NCBI GenBank assembly: GCA_029216955.1
Contig: JANAVB010042257.1
Location: 19,069-83,068, forward strand
Length of the DNA stretch: 64,000 nt
DNA from: Iris pallida
Lineage: Eukaryota > Streptophyta > Magnoliopsida > Asparagales > Iridaceae
Reading direction: 5' to 3'
Part shown: positions 37,632-49,810 of the stretch, piece after piece
Position numbering within the stretch: position 1 is the first letter of the stretch
Layout: each line of letters starts with the position of its first letter
The notes under the pieces: generated by a model
Databases searched by the model: none
What the model was told of the DNA's origin: nothing
The model's input: only the letters and a program-made list of their open reading frames with translations
Translations under genes and position numbers: made by a program

Positions 37632-38250
37632 CTATGGTGATTCGCTAACTCGAATAAAATTCTTCGCCTTCAGTTCCTCTATGTGCTGATATACCTTGGC
37701 CTGCTCTGAATCCGCCATTCTGTAAACTCGATCTGATATCAATTTAGTTTCAGGTGCCAATTCTATACTGAACTCAATATCCCTAACCGGTGGTAGACCT
37801 GGAAGTTCTTCGAGAAATACATCTAGAAACTCTTCCACTATCTTCGGAACTTGAACTTCTTCCATTGTTGCTACTATTCCTTCTTCTTGTTGAGTTGCTA
37901 CTGATCTGACTAAGGTGAACTGCTTCATGCCTAAAATATTAAAAGATACACTTCCTCTACGATAATCTATTATCGCATGACTGTCTTTCAGCCAGTCTAT
38001 GCCTAAGATAACGTCGAAATTTTCAACAGGAAATTCTATCAACCTGGCGGGTAAGGAATGCCCACAAATTACAACTCTACACGCTAGAATAACTCAACTA
38101 ACTCCTCCGAGCCCACTACCAGTAAATATATTCAACCTCTCTGGCAATGCCTCAAATTCTTTTCCTAGTCGTGTCATAAATTATGTAGATATAAATGAGT
38201 GCGATGCTCCCGAATCAAACAATGCTACTGCGGGATATGAGGCAACGAGA
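37632..38250 (-). pseudogene. Element D protease and N-terminal pol
   Basis: The aspartic protease active site DSGA is intact at 38205-38216 within LFDSGASHSFIS. After a stop, the open stretch 37632-38042 has NFDVILGIDWLKDSHAIIDY, EEFLDVFLEELPGLPPVRDIEF and YRMADSEQAKVYQHIEEL, the usual link into RT. It would cleave the Gag-Pol polyprotein. Confidence 0.85.
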
Positions 38251-39796
38251 ATGTTACTTGCCACAACATCTCCCGATGCCAATGCCTTTTCTAAGGACAG
38301 ATTAAACGCCTACCCTCGGTCTCCTTGTTGGTTTCCATGCTGTGGCCTAGCCTGGTGTTGCTGTTGGCCCCTGTCTTGGTGATGCTGGGGTGGTCTTTGT
38401 TGTTGCTACTGCATCGGCGGTCCCTGCTGCCGAAATATGTGAGCCTGGGACATGAACGAGGTTGTGCCAACGGCCTCACTGCTACCGCTGGTCCTTGATA
38501 CTGGCCTACCCCTGGTGCTGGCAGCACAGAAAATTATTGTACTGGTCCTCCGGACCTCGAACTCATGGGACAGGTGGAAACCCGATGTTCTAGACTTCCA
38601 CATACCAAATACTGTTCGTTCAATACCCGACACACACCTCTAGTGTGCCCTGCCTTCCCACAATAGGTGCAGCCCGCCGGGGGTTGCTGGTTCTTCCTCT
38701 GCTGTTGTCTGGTTGGTGGTGCTGACCCTCGCATCGCCGCATCGTAGATGCGAATGCCAGGGGATGGTGATGTTATTCGGGGCGTTACTCTCCCTCCTCC
38801 TTCAATCTAATTGTGAGATCTCTTTTGACCTCCAGTCCTTGCTGTGATCCTCTGCATGGTGATCTCATGCCTTCGGGTTGCCGTCAATACCTCATCAAAG
38901 GTCTGGCAGTTGTGTCCCTTTATCAATTGCAAGAGTTCAAGATGGAACCCTTGCTGAAATCTTATAGCCCTCTGGCTCTCTGTTGCTACCATCTCTGGGG
39001 CGAACCTACTCAGTCTGCAGAACTCTGCTGCATAAGCATCTACTGTCTTGCCAGCCTACTTGAGGTTGATAAATTTCTGTTGTAGCTCAAACTGCGCCAC
39101 AACTCCATAGTACTTCACCTTGAATCTCGCAATAAAATCATCCCAAGCAACAGGACGTCTGATGCCCACTTCCTCCGATTCCCACCAATCACGTATGAGA
39201 TCCTGAAGTAACAGCTTCACTTGATCCACATATTCTTCTGTCGGTACTTTAGCCGCTGTCAGAATAGCCTCGATGTCCTTAAGCCATGCATCTACTGAAA
39301 TGGCATCTTTCGTGCCCTTGAAATGATGGGGGTTGTACTTGCAAAATCTGGTCGATGCTCCTGAATCTGTCCTCACCCCTCTTTCCAAAGCTGTTTGTAA
39401 TCCTTGGTTGAGCAACACATTCTACTCTTGCAGCTGAGTGTGTATGCGTTGCTGGGCCAACATCTGATGTTGCTGAGTAGCCATCATCCCTCTCATGATC
39501 TCCAGAAGGGCTGGTGTGTCTACTTCCATGGGGGTAAGCGTAATCGTAGGTAGTGTTAGAACCTCCGGATACTGCGGTCCAGCTGTTGGTTCCACTATCA
39601 CCTCTTCTTGGGTGGTCTCTTGAGGTAGTATTGGCCCTTGTTGCTGATCAACATGGTCAGGTTGTCCGTGTTGCCCTTGTTGTTGTTGTCCAGCTCTGAC
39701 AGATGCAGAAGAGGTGCCCCTAAGAAAAGGGACAAGAGAACAATCAAACGATTCGACAAAAAAGATTAATGAAGTCAAAGGATACCGGAATGTCAA
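38250..39796 (-). pseudogene. Element D gag (broken)
   Basis: Gag packages the element RNA. From N to C: a Gln/Pro-rich region (39422-39796) ending at a stop at 39422-39424; the retrotransposon gag domain (FKGTKDAISVDAWLKDIEAI, KLLLQDLIRDWWES, 39056-39418); a further piece (RAIRFQQGFHLELLQLIKGH, 38807-38992); and two zinc knuckles near 38600-38690. The first, CTYCGKAGHTRGVC, is a complete CCHC. The second, YLVCGSLEHRVSTC, has Tyr where the first Cys should be. Four open stretches separated by stops replace one frame. Confidence 0.85.
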
Positions 39797-39879
39797 ACTC
39801 GAGTCAAGAGTAAAGAATCATGAGATCAAGAGGAAACATGTGTGATTGAGACATCCTATTAAAACACCCCACAAGTCTG

Positions 39880-39912
39880 AAATCAGACCTGCATAGGCCA
39901 CCACTAAAACCT
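39880..39912 (-). other. Primer-binding-site-like segment, element D
   Basis: Reading the minus strand away from the 5' LTR: AGGTTTTAGTGGTGGCCTAT then GCAGGTC. The same segment follows the 5' LTR in elements A, E and F. Confidence 0.55.
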
Positions 39913-42722
39913 TGTCACGCCTCCGAACCAGAATACCGGAGAGCGGGGGAGTGACTTAGCCAGCTACATATTCCGGGTAGATAAATACCGTTTAATATGA
40001 TCAATGCTGTCTAAAAAGACGAGGGGGTGCATACTACATAAAAGTCTCACTAGGGTTACTCGACATCTATTCTCTCAATCATTCAAACAAAAAGCAATAA
40101 TAGAGAACATGTATGATAATGCAGTAAGGCATCCCAAACGCTCAGTCAAAATGTTCTTGAGATCTGGCTTTACAAAACATAGCCAGATGATATAGCAAAG
40201 TATACACAATTATTACCAACTGCAGTCTGACTTAGTTACAATTATGTAAAAGTAAGTGCAAGATAGTCCGACTAACATGTCGGTGCCAAACGGTAATAAG
40301 TAAAGTAAGTAGTACAAACGAGCATGGAAGCAAGAAACCCACTCGTGTCCTCCTGCGATCATCCCTCTAGTATTGACCATCTTGGAGGTAGAAGTAAGCT
40401 GAGTCCTCGGGGACTGGCTCTAAATCTGGCCATGCAAAAGCAGAGAGGTTAGACCTCTAATAGTAAGTACCACAAGGAAGCACGACATGAGAACTAAAAC
40501 CAGTGATAAGAGTTAATAATATGATAAATGAGTCTCCGCTTGCTACTGGGGTTCACACAACATCACGACACTTCAAACCAACTTCCCAACCAAACAAGGA
40601 CAGAAGTTGACCCGTCATATCCTAACATTCTGATCATCTCAGTTAGTTAACAGAGTAGATACAGTACACAAACAAATCAATATAAACGGCCATTCCACTA
40701 CTACGACTTGCTACTGTAAGTTTCAAGTTACCCTAGAAATATGCAATAAGTATTCGTCAGTTCTTACTATATACAAGCAAGGCTAGTCTACCCAATCAAT
40801 CAATTGCGCCAGTCAGAAATTAGACGAGTCCCAGCGGGACGCCCGTCATTAATATACAGTTAATAATATAATCCGATATCGCTCCCTACCCATGTGGCAG
40901 ATTTACAGTATCTTTGGGAACCAGCCGGCATGTCGGGCACTAATTGTCCCAAGGATGGCTGCCATGTAGGAACTCAGGAATCCATTCTCTCCATGCAATT
41001 GTTATTTCATTTAACTTAGTAGTCCCTATGTTAAGTGAATTCCCATGCCGTGGATCATGGTCATTCAGAATAAGTACTTCCGTACAAGTACGATATGCAC
41101 AACTCTACAACGATGCCCGTGCAGCTAGGTTGTAGGTCTTATATAGCGTAATGCAATAATCAGTCCTAGCCACGGAATAATCATGCCTTGACCATATGAT
41201 ACACATGCTGCTTTTATAGAAAATAAATTAAAGTCTGTATGTGCATATGCCAATGTTCGGGATCGGCCAGTCAATTGCAATAGTTCATAGTTTAATATGA
41301 ACGTGTCTCATTGAATTTCAATAAGACGACTAGCCAGCCTCTTAGTTCCAATTAGTAACGCATGATCTATCATTCAGTCAAGGTAACAATCAATGTCAAT
41401 TCGTGACAAGGCATGAAAGTCAATCTAGTATTTAGTATGGTCGAGTCTATAACTCTCAGGTTTAAGTTCCAGCCATTCTGGGTATCCACAAACCAAATCA
41501 AGACACATGGGACATTCCACACAACAACATGTATTAACAATATTAACATATCATGTTTATATCAAGTTCATGTCAAAAGGCGTAAGGATATAATAAGGGT
41601 GCCATGTACGCAAAAAGGGATACGCTCAATGAATTACTCCAAGCCAGGAGAGTACGCCCAATGAAACACGCGTAAATAAAATTTACCCATGAAGGAAGTT
41701 TACGCGTGAAGGTATAAAGTTGCGCGCATAAAAACTCGCCTTATACCAAGCCAGAATAGTACGTGTAAAAATAAAACTACGCGTAGAAGCTCGTCTTCGT
41801 AAAAAGTTAGGGTTTACGCATGAATCTTGTATGTGTAAAAGAGTACGCGGGAAACACTGTATGCGTAACAAGTAACGTTACGCGCAAAAGAATATCTTTA
41901 CGCATGAAACGCTGTACGCGTAAAAGAGTACGCATAAAAAATAAAATTCATTAGGCGTAAAGGAGTACGCCAAGCCAGAATTGACTTGCATAAAAACTAG
42001 ATGTATGCTGACACGTAAAAATGTGGGCGTAGAGCTCGATATTACGCTGGCACGACTGATCGTGGGCATAGAGCTCGATATTATGCGGACACGTAAAAAC
42101 GTGGGCGTAAAGACTCCTCCCGAACTCCAAATTCTTTGGAACCTTCGTTCCAAGCCGAAAATAGGATTCCCATGGGTCAGAATGGCGTATAACACAATAT
42201 CAACAATCTAGAACGAACAAAACTAGGAAATAAGGAAGTTTGATAGATCAAAACCAATAAAATCTGAAAAATAGTAATTTCCAGATCTACTAAAAATGAG
42301 ACTTCAAATGCAAAGTGCCAAGTTCTAAACTCTCTTAGAATCACGAAAGGAAGATAATTGAACCACAAAAATGGGTTCTCATGCGGAAGCAAGATGTACT
42401 TGCCTATGGGTTTGGTAGGTGGAGAGAGTTATGAGGAAGAAGAAGAGTAAATGAGAAGGAGAAGTAATGAGGAGAGAGAAAGGATTGGGGCTTTAAATAG
42501 AGATGGTGGTAGGTTGGGTTCATGATGAACCACTAAAATCCGAAAATAAACCAACTAAGGCCGAACCCAAAAGCAAAGTTAAAGCAGAAAATAAAATACA
42601 GCAAAAATAATTAGCACAAAATTAAAAGAATTTAATAAAGAACAAATGCATGATAAATATTAAATAAATACATTGAAACAGTACACGTATTAAAATACGT
42701 AATCTGGGTACGGGGAGTGAAA
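39913..42722 (-). mobile_element. Element D 5' LTR
   Basis: The segment matches 32078-34881 along its length. It has an insertion of about 25 bp near 41581. The outer end differs from its partner: GGGGAGTGAAA stands in place of GGGGACA before the target duplication, so the canonical terminal dinucleotide is lost on this side. Internal open frames have no protein resemblance. Confidence 0.9.
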
Positions 42723-42727
42723 GATGC
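42723..42727. other. Target-site duplication GATGC, right of element D
   Basis: Second copy of GATGC. Downstream, the integrase frame of element E continues (VIVDRLTKSDHF). Confidence 0.9.
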
Positions 42728-43740
42728 TATTTAGGTCATAGTCGATAGACTAACCAAATCAGATCATTTTATTTCCTTCAAAGTGGGACTTTCTACTGAG
42801 AATTTAGCAGAGCTGTATATAAGATAAGTAGTACGGGTTTATGGAGTCCTAGTGAGCATAGTGTATGACAGAGACAGCCGATTCACTTTGCACTTTGGAA
42901 AAGCCTGTAGAAAGGAGTTGGTTTTCAGTTAAAGTTCAGCATTGCATACTATCGTTGGACAGATAGACAGTCTGAAAGGACGATATAGACTTTGGAGGTT
43001 ATGTTGTGGACTTGTGCATTGGATTTTGGCAGATCATATAAGGATCATCTGCACTTGATAGAGTTCTCATAAAACAACAGCTCCCAAGCTAGCATTAGGA
43101 TGACACCGTTCAAGGCACTTTACGGATGACGATGTAGGACACCGCTATCTTGGAATGATATTGGAGAGAGAGTTATGCTTGGACCAGCGATAGTCACAAA
43201 TGCTGCAGACAAGGTCAAGATGATCAGAGACAGACTCTGGGTTGCCCAAGACATGTAGAAACATTGGACCGATAGCAGTCGAAGACCCTTGGAGTTCACA
43301 GATGGTGATAAGGTGCTTGTGAAAGTATCTCCTACTCGAAGGACGATCAAATTTGTTCGCGGGGGGAAGCTGAGTCCCAGATATATTATACGCTTCACTA
43401 TACTTAGCATAGTTGGAGAGGTGGCTTACAGAGTTTATTGCCACCAAACTAGGATAGCGTCCACAACATCTTCCACGTTTCTTAGCTGAAGAGGTACATT
43501 CTAGACCCCAGTCACATCTTGGATCACTCAGAGCTGGAGGTTGGACCTAGCCTCACCTACTCGAAGTAGCCTATAGAGATACTAGATTGAAGGGAGAAGA
43601 GGTTGATAAACACTATTATACCCTTGGTCCGGGTTGCATGGAGGCATCACTCTCCGGAAGACTCGACTAGAAAAACGAGGATAAGATGAGGATGGAATAT
43701 CCTTACCTTTTTTTAGGTATGATTGTTTTTAACCACCCAT
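42728..43740 (+). pseudogene. Gypsy E integrase, remainder
   Basis: Continues the frame cut at 32077: VIVDRLTKSDHF, FKVGLSTENLAELYIR, a SIVYDRDSRFT block with the second Asp, then decayed sequence. The better-kept C-terminal part is at 43289-43489 (FTDGDKVLVKVSPTRR, GKLSPRYIIRFTIL, GEVAYRVY). A chromodomain-like region lies near 43580-43720 in shifting frames. Many stops. Readable but long dead. Confidence 0.8.
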
Positions 43741-44153
43741 TGGAAATTTCAAGGACAAATTTTTTCAAGAAGGAAAGTTTTATAACTCTTTAATTTTTAT
43801 TTTTAAATATTTAAAGTTGAATTATAAAATTTAAATTGTTCAAATAATAATAATATTATTTAGATAATTCAATTAGCGATAAAATATTTATTTATTAATA
43901 ACAACAAGAATACAACATTTTGGAACAAAGGTAACACATTTATTTTGGATCAAGAAATAACTCAACCACTCCAAGTCTATTTCTTCCCATTCCTATTTAG
44001 TAACCCTAACCTCTTCTATTTCGTAACTTCCAACCTCTTCTATTTTGTAACTACTAATCTCTTCATTTTGTAACCCCTAACCCCTTCCATTCCGTAACTC
44101 CCAACCTCGTCCATTCTGTAACCCGCAACTTCTTCTATTCTGTAACCCCCAAT
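43741..44153 (+). mobile_element. Gypsy E polypurine tract and start of 3' LTR
   Basis: ATTTCAAGGACAAATTTTTT then CAAGAAGGAAAG (about 43746-43777) is a decayed gypsy polypurine-type motif. LTR-like AT-rich sequence follows, starting TATAACTC where TGTAAC would be expected. It runs into a 24-bp minisatellite that is interrupted by the solo LTR. Confidence 0.55.
44011..44153. repeat. 24-bp minisatellite, six units before the solo LTR
   Basis: Units of CTCTTCTATTTTGTAACYYC then MAAC, 23-24 bp each, start at 44011. A further unit continues after the solo LTR from 46781 (CACCCTTTCCATTTGTAAC), so the solo LTR split this array. Confidence 0.85.
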
Positions 44154-46780
44154 TGTCACGACCCGTACCTATTTTTTGGGATACGAGTGTGTGTCCAAGC
44201 CAGCCTACGCCATAGTGTCGGCGGTAGAACGTTGTCCATGCCGTAATAAAAGAAAATGCTCATAAGACAATTATTATTTCTCATTCATAACATCTAAATT
44301 ATTTAACAACATTTCAAAGTTTACATTTAATCGAAGTACAATATCTCACAGAAGAAAATAAAACCACTAATCTATCTAACCAATCTTCTAGGTTGACCTC
44401 AGCATACCCATGCATCCCCAATGCTAAGAGTTGTCGTGACTAACCTGAAAAATATTGGTTTTCAGTCAGAAATGGAACGAGTACAGCCTAACAGTAGTTT
44501 CAATTATCGACAAAGGTTGTAAAATAATAAATAGTAAAAAAAAATATGGTGAGCAGATAAGCATGGAATCATGAAACTAAATGTATAAGTATATATATGG
44601 TGACAATGATAAGTGAGAACTAAAGATGATAAGGCATATAACTAGCAATGTATAAAGTAAAACCAGAAACTGTACTTACCTAGTTAGTTGAAATACACTT
44701 TCGACATGTCAACGGCAAAGGGGTAAATCCGGTATCCGGCACGTTAATTGTACGACTGCTATCAGACATGATCAGACAAATAGGATTTTTCTGGGTATAT
44801 TTACTTGTCTACTAATATACTTTCCTACCCGACTAGTAATCATGGATTCAACAAGTCATGAACAGGGTAAATGCAAGTCATAAAAAATAATATATAAAGA
44901 ATCTATAAGTACCACCTCGTGTAGCCATCGTGTCGAGAATCAACCGAAGACCAAATTAAGACAATACTAGATACACAAATCCTAGAAGTTATCAAATATA
45001 AAAACTATCAGAAATGTACTCGCTTGGGGTCCTTTGCTGGTGAAACCGATAATACAAACAACGTCCAACCACTAAGTGAGCTACAAGAGTCAAACTCCCA
45101 CAATTGTCTTCGAATGCTGAAATAAATATCATAAATATTTTTGGTATAAAGGATATGTATAAAAATGCCTACCGATAAGTCGAATACTGGACGCAGGAGC
45201 AAAATTCATAATTTTGGGTTAAAATGATATCCGATGTTGGACCCACTTTGCACTAAAAAGCGTACCAGTACCTACAATATTTAAAGTCATCATAGTATAT
45301 GTATACTGGTCCGATTTGATGATATGAACCCATCCGTATGTCCAAAGTTAGATTTTGGTGGGTCGTGCACAAATTTGCCCAATAGATTGGGTCATGGGCC
45401 CGCCAAATTAGCGTTTCGGTCGACCTTCTCAGAATCGAACCAAACATGGCATACAAGACTAGAAAAATGATACGATCTTATTGGCATAAGTTTTGTCTCG
45501 AGATAAAAATTATGCACAAAGTTATGGACTAGTTTTCAAAGAGGTCGATATGGTGTATCTCGATGGATACGTCACAATTTCGTCGTGCACACACAGAAAA
45601 ATCGAGTTCCGTCGAATCTCCACATTGATAACATCCGTACGCGACTTTCGATTATCATGGATTGTGACTATGTTTCCCAATTTGTCGGGACACACGTTGT
45701 ATCGGTGGAAATTCCTAAAATTCTTACTATTTAAAAAACTATTTTTGTCAATTTGGGGAAACCGATTTCTCGGCGCACGGTCGATGAAATCAATTTTTGT
45801 AAAAAGGATTTTGAAGACCTATATATCTAGGACTTTTTCAGTTGGATCTTTAGGTTGAACTCTGGTTTGACAGAAATTGGGACTCAATTAGGGAGTTTGG
45901 GACCGTTTTTATACCAAAAATTTGTGGTTTTTATCTATTTTTGAACTCGATTCTCATCGCACACAAGGCAAATTAATTTAAACTAATTGAAGGGATTAAA
46001 GTCTCATACGTTGTCTACATAATGTAAAGACAGAACGCAAAATGATCGCACGGTGATCGAGAAAATGCGTCGCAAAAGTGGCTTGATGAGGTGATTGCTG
46101 TTGTTGCTGCCCGATGTTTGTGCGTGCGGCCTGGCGCTGCCACGGCTGTCCGACCACGTGGCGCCTCGCGTGTGCATGGTAGGTGGTCGACGACGAGGTT
46201 GGGCTAGGGTTTTGTGGATTCGTTTAGGGTTAGGGTTTGCTTTCCTCTCTCTTTCTCTCTATCGATACATATATATACATACATAAGAAAGGATTCTGTT
46301 CTATACGAGGGGGTCGAGTGAGAGCCTGGCTAGGGTTTCCTTTCTCTTTCTTTTTTCCTTTCACAACATATAATAAATCACATAATAGTTAAAATTTTCT
46401 AATAACTTCTCAATGAAATTTCTAAATCTAAAATAGTTTTTTTAAATAATCTAACACGTATTATTTTTATTTATAAAAATAGTGCAATTTATACAAATAC
46501 CTATACCTTAAATTTGTACCCAAAATATGTATAAAAGTAATTACTTAAAAACAAATAATTTAAAACTTCCATAAAAATCTTTATTTTAAAATACATACTT
46601 CTAAATATTACCAATAACTGTATATATATGATTTACATATATAAGTACATATATTTGTTTATACAGCCTTACTTTATACCCAATTCATATTTATATACAG
46701 ATTCTTAATATATTGATTATAATTATCAAAACTAATAATAAATAAAATTCAAATTATTCAATTAAAAGGGGCGGTTTACA
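44154..46780 (-). mobile_element. Solo LTR of the element-A family
   Basis: Runs TGTCACGACCCG to GCGGTTTACA on the plus strand (2,627 bp), so in reverse orientation. It is flanked by a perfect 5-bp duplication CCAAT (44149-44153 and 46781-46785). It shares sequence with the LTRs of element A, for example the region with CCACTTTGCAC then TAAAAAGCGT near 45250 and the terminal 90 bp. No interior sequence is attached, so it is a solo LTR left by recombination between two LTRs. The plus-strand open frames 45493-45858 and 46095-46286 are not conserved proteins. Confidence 0.92.
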
Positions 46781-46785
46781 CCAAT

Positions 46786-48059
46786 TCACCCTTTCCATTT
46801 GTAACTTTTCTTTATTTGTCTATAAAAGGAGAAATGTTAAGACAAAACTTAAAAATTACCATCTTTCTCCATTGGAGCAATCCAGCAACCAGTGTCGCAC
46901 ATACCGACCTGACCTTCTTTATGTTTCCAAGTCTAACTGGAGCACCCTTCGAAGATATTTGGTACGAAGCTGTGTCCAGATTCGTACCTTTTGGTGTCGG
47001 ATTGGGTAGTGTAGTGTCCACTTACTGTTATATTTAGTTTCTTTTGTGTGGTGTTTATTTGATAGTACTGTAGATTAAGCATTGTGGTGTTGTTCTTTTG
47101 AGTTAAGTTTCTAATTAGTTTTCCTATAATAAATATTTGAGTTATTGCTATCGTAATTTTAGAAAATGTTGTTGCTGATGAAGGTTTTGTTACATTTATA
47201 TTTAGAGATGCTATTCAATTATACTATTTAGTATTAATACTATTGTAGGTGGGCTTGGGTTAAATAGGTTTTGTTGTCGGGTTAAAAGGTTAAGCAGAGG
47301 TGGAAATGCTTTGTGCAGCTAGTTCAACAAGTTCATATATACAGTATTATATATTCAGTTTTAGTTACTAATACATTACAAGTTTTGTTTGGTGGCCTTT
47401 GTATGGTTCTTCTAATGTTCTTTAATAGGTTAATGCTAGATGAGGGCCGGTTTTGTGTGGTTTGTTCTAGAGATTTTGGTGTTTACCAATTTATATTAGA
47501 GTTCACTTATTATTTTTATCTTGATTAACTCACATCATTATTTATCGATGTTGAAGACGGGACAAGCCCACTTTTCATTGATCTATAAATCGTTTATTTA
47601 TTTTGATCTTTAATCGAACTCATCGATTTATAATCAGTTTGTTTATCTTTTTAATGATTTGACCTATAGTCGAAATTATTTCTCCTCCTTATTAATTCAA
47701 TCTATAAATGAATTAATTCTTGTTTGACATTGGAGCTTGTCTATGCTCCTTAAGTCAATATGACTTTTAGTATAACATTTTTATACAATATTTGGTACAA
47801 CTTGATATTTACCATTTTATATTTTTTTTTTTACCAAAACTTTACCCTTCTGATTTCTAATTTAGCATAACTTAAAACAAAGTTCATTACAACAATTTAT
47901 AGTAGCAAAATTCAATTATAGAGATAGACTAGGATTTAGTTGTTATTGATTTAAGATAGAATTAATATTGCTTAAATAAGGGGTAAGGGTAGATTTGTTT
48001 AGTTAAACATTATCTAATTATGGAACCTAAGTTGTACCCTCTTTTGAGCACAGTGAGAG
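46786..48059. other. AT-rich remnant, probably continuing LTR E
   Basis: The segment starts with the rest of the 24-bp minisatellite, then a good TATA-like box TCTATAAAAGG at about 46819-46829, which could be the promoter of LTR E on the plus strand. Beyond about 47040 I see only AT-rich sequence with CTATAAAT-like repeats (47580-47720) and no gene. The short frames 46812-47037 and 47313-47528 are not recognisable. Confidence 0.4.
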
Positions 48060-49019
48060 TGTTAGGGTTATATACTAAAAGCATCACTTTTGTAGTAATC
48101 TTATTTTTAAAAATTTTGAATAGGAATCATATGGGCAAATGTTTGCATATTGTATTTATTGCAAGTGTTAATGCAAAAGTCTGATATTCTATATTGTAGA
48201 TAATATGATGTGTGGTGTCACACAGAGAATCTTATTATCAATTCCCTATGGAGTATATAAATAGTTCACAACCTAGATTGACTTGGACAATCTATTGGAA
48301 AGGTTGTAGTGTAATCTGGTATTAGTCTATCTTGACTATAGGTTTATACTAGTACACTTTGTGTGTATTGAACATGACCAGTTGAGGTTGTTCTCTTTGT
48401 ACTGACTACATAAGTGAACAAATACCTCCGTTATTATGGATGCTTGTGCTCTTAATCTAGATATAATAATAGACATGTATATGCAGTGTGCTTTATAATG
48501 ACTCATGAAAGAGTGAAATTCATTATCGGTCAACAACCTCTATGAATTGGGTAATAACATTTTATGTATGATGGGTTGTTGATTATAAATAGAATTCATG
48601 TCCCGATACATCGGGTTGATGACGTCCCCTTAAGGAGCTCATAAGAATTGTCATGGAAACCCTGAAGGTGGATTATATCCGACATGACAAATAAAGTTTT
48701 GCGGTACTACTTAAGGATACAAGATGTCGAACAATATAGTTGTCAATAACTTAATTTGATCGACGGACATTCGATATCTTAACATGGGAAGCCAAACGAG
48801 AACATAATAAAAGGAGCCCACAAACATAATTTGGGATTAGGGAGGTAGTGCAACAATAGCTCATTAGTGGACCATGGGGTAGCTGTAGGGGTCGGATCCC
48901 AACTAGCGCTAGTCCGAAGACTAGTGCACCGTGTCGCTTAGACTTTTACACCTTGTTTTCAGAAGGACCCTTTCGGCTTGTACCCATAGCAAAGTCATCA
49001 TAAAGAAATATGACATAAT
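48060..49019 (+). mobile_element. Unrecognised LTR-like repeat
   Basis: Starts TGTTAGGGTTATATAC after a direct change of sequence and continues as moderately GC-balanced, non-coding sequence. It includes TGGAAACCCTGAAGGTGG, GATCGACGGACATTCGATAT and CTAGTCCGAAGACTAGTGC. I take it for LTR or leader sequence of another retroelement, from its look and position against the end of copia H. No partner copy lies in the window. The short palindromic CTAGTCCGAAGACTAG (48909-48924) may form a small hairpin. Confidence 0.35.
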
Positions 49020-49039
49020 CAATATTTACGCAGGCCAAT

Positions 49040-49810
49040 TTAATGAATAATCGTTTCATCCAAAATTCCTAATTCATAACAAAGAAAGTTGAATCGCTCT
49101 TCGAATAGTGCTTTAGTAATGAAATCTGCCAGCTGATGATCAGTGTCAATAAATTCTAAATTTATAGTGCCATTTTGTTGATGATCACGCAAAAAGTTGT
49201 GACAAATTTCAATGTGTTTTGTGCGTGAGTGACATATAGGAGTAAGGTTGATAGCACTAGTGTTACCATAGAATATAGGAATTTTCATAAAAGATAGGTT
49301 GTAGTATGCAAGGGTTTGCTTCATCCATATAATTTGTGCACAACAATGACCAGCTGCGATATATTCAGCTTCTATTATGGATAGCGTGACAGAATTCTGC
49401 TTCTTGCTAAACCATGAGACTAGAGCCTTGCCTAATAAATGACACGGGCCACTCATACTTTTACGGTCGACTTTGCATCCCGTAAAATCAGCATCCAAAT
49501 AACCAATAAGGTCAAAGAATATGGATTTGGGATACCACAAGCCTACTGTAACAGTGCCCTTAAGGTATCGAAAGATACGCTTAACGGCGGACATGTGTGA
49601 TTCCTTATGACTAGCTTGATAGCGAGCACACGGATAAACATTAAACATGATATCGGGATGACTAGAAGTTAGGTAAAGTAGACTACCAATCATACGTCGA
49701 TACTTATGTTGGTCAACAGGTTTGCCACTTTCATCAGGTTCCAACTTGGTCGTAGTAGCCATGGGAGTGCTAATTGGGTTGACGTTGTCAAGATCAAACT
49801 TCTTCAACAT
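49040..49810 (-). pseudogene. Copia H RNase H and C-terminal pol
   Basis: 256 open codons encode the end of a Ty1-copia pol: MLKKFDLDNVNPISTPM, YRRMIGSLLYLTSSHPDIMF, ARYQASHKESHMSAVKRIFR, then the RNase H core (FIDL-type GYLDADFTGCKVDRKSMSG, NSVTLSIIEAEYIAAGHC, TKHIEICHNFLRDH) and KALFEERFNFLCYELG at the end. The acidic RNase H residues (D in DADF, E in EAEY) are visible. It follows the RT part in a different frame. The 3' LTR expected to the left is not recognisable. Confidence 0.88.

Larger units (their letters stand above)
32078..42722 (-). mobile_element. Element D: full-length Ty3-gypsy chromovirus (Tekay/Del-like)
   Basis: The element is 10.6 kb, in reverse orientation. It comprises the 3' LTR (32078-34881), polypurine-type tract, pol (integrase to protease, 35054-38250), gag (38250-39796), primer-site-like segment and 5' LTR (39913-42722). 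The 5-bp duplication GATGC flanks it. By eye the two LTRs are about 95-96% identical over the first 300 bp, with differences mostly transitions. The coding part has several stops and frameshifts and lacks part of the integrase core, so the copy is inactive. It sits in the integrase of plus-strand element E. Confidence 0.93.

Noticed and set aside
45493..45858. 121-codon plus-strand frame
   Set aside because: Lies in the solo LTR, antisense to its transcription, without family resemblance.
46198..46235. Telomere-like TTTAGGGTTAGGGTTT at about 46224
   Set aside because: Only two units, within a solo LTR; such sequence is common in plant promoters and not a telomere relic by itself.
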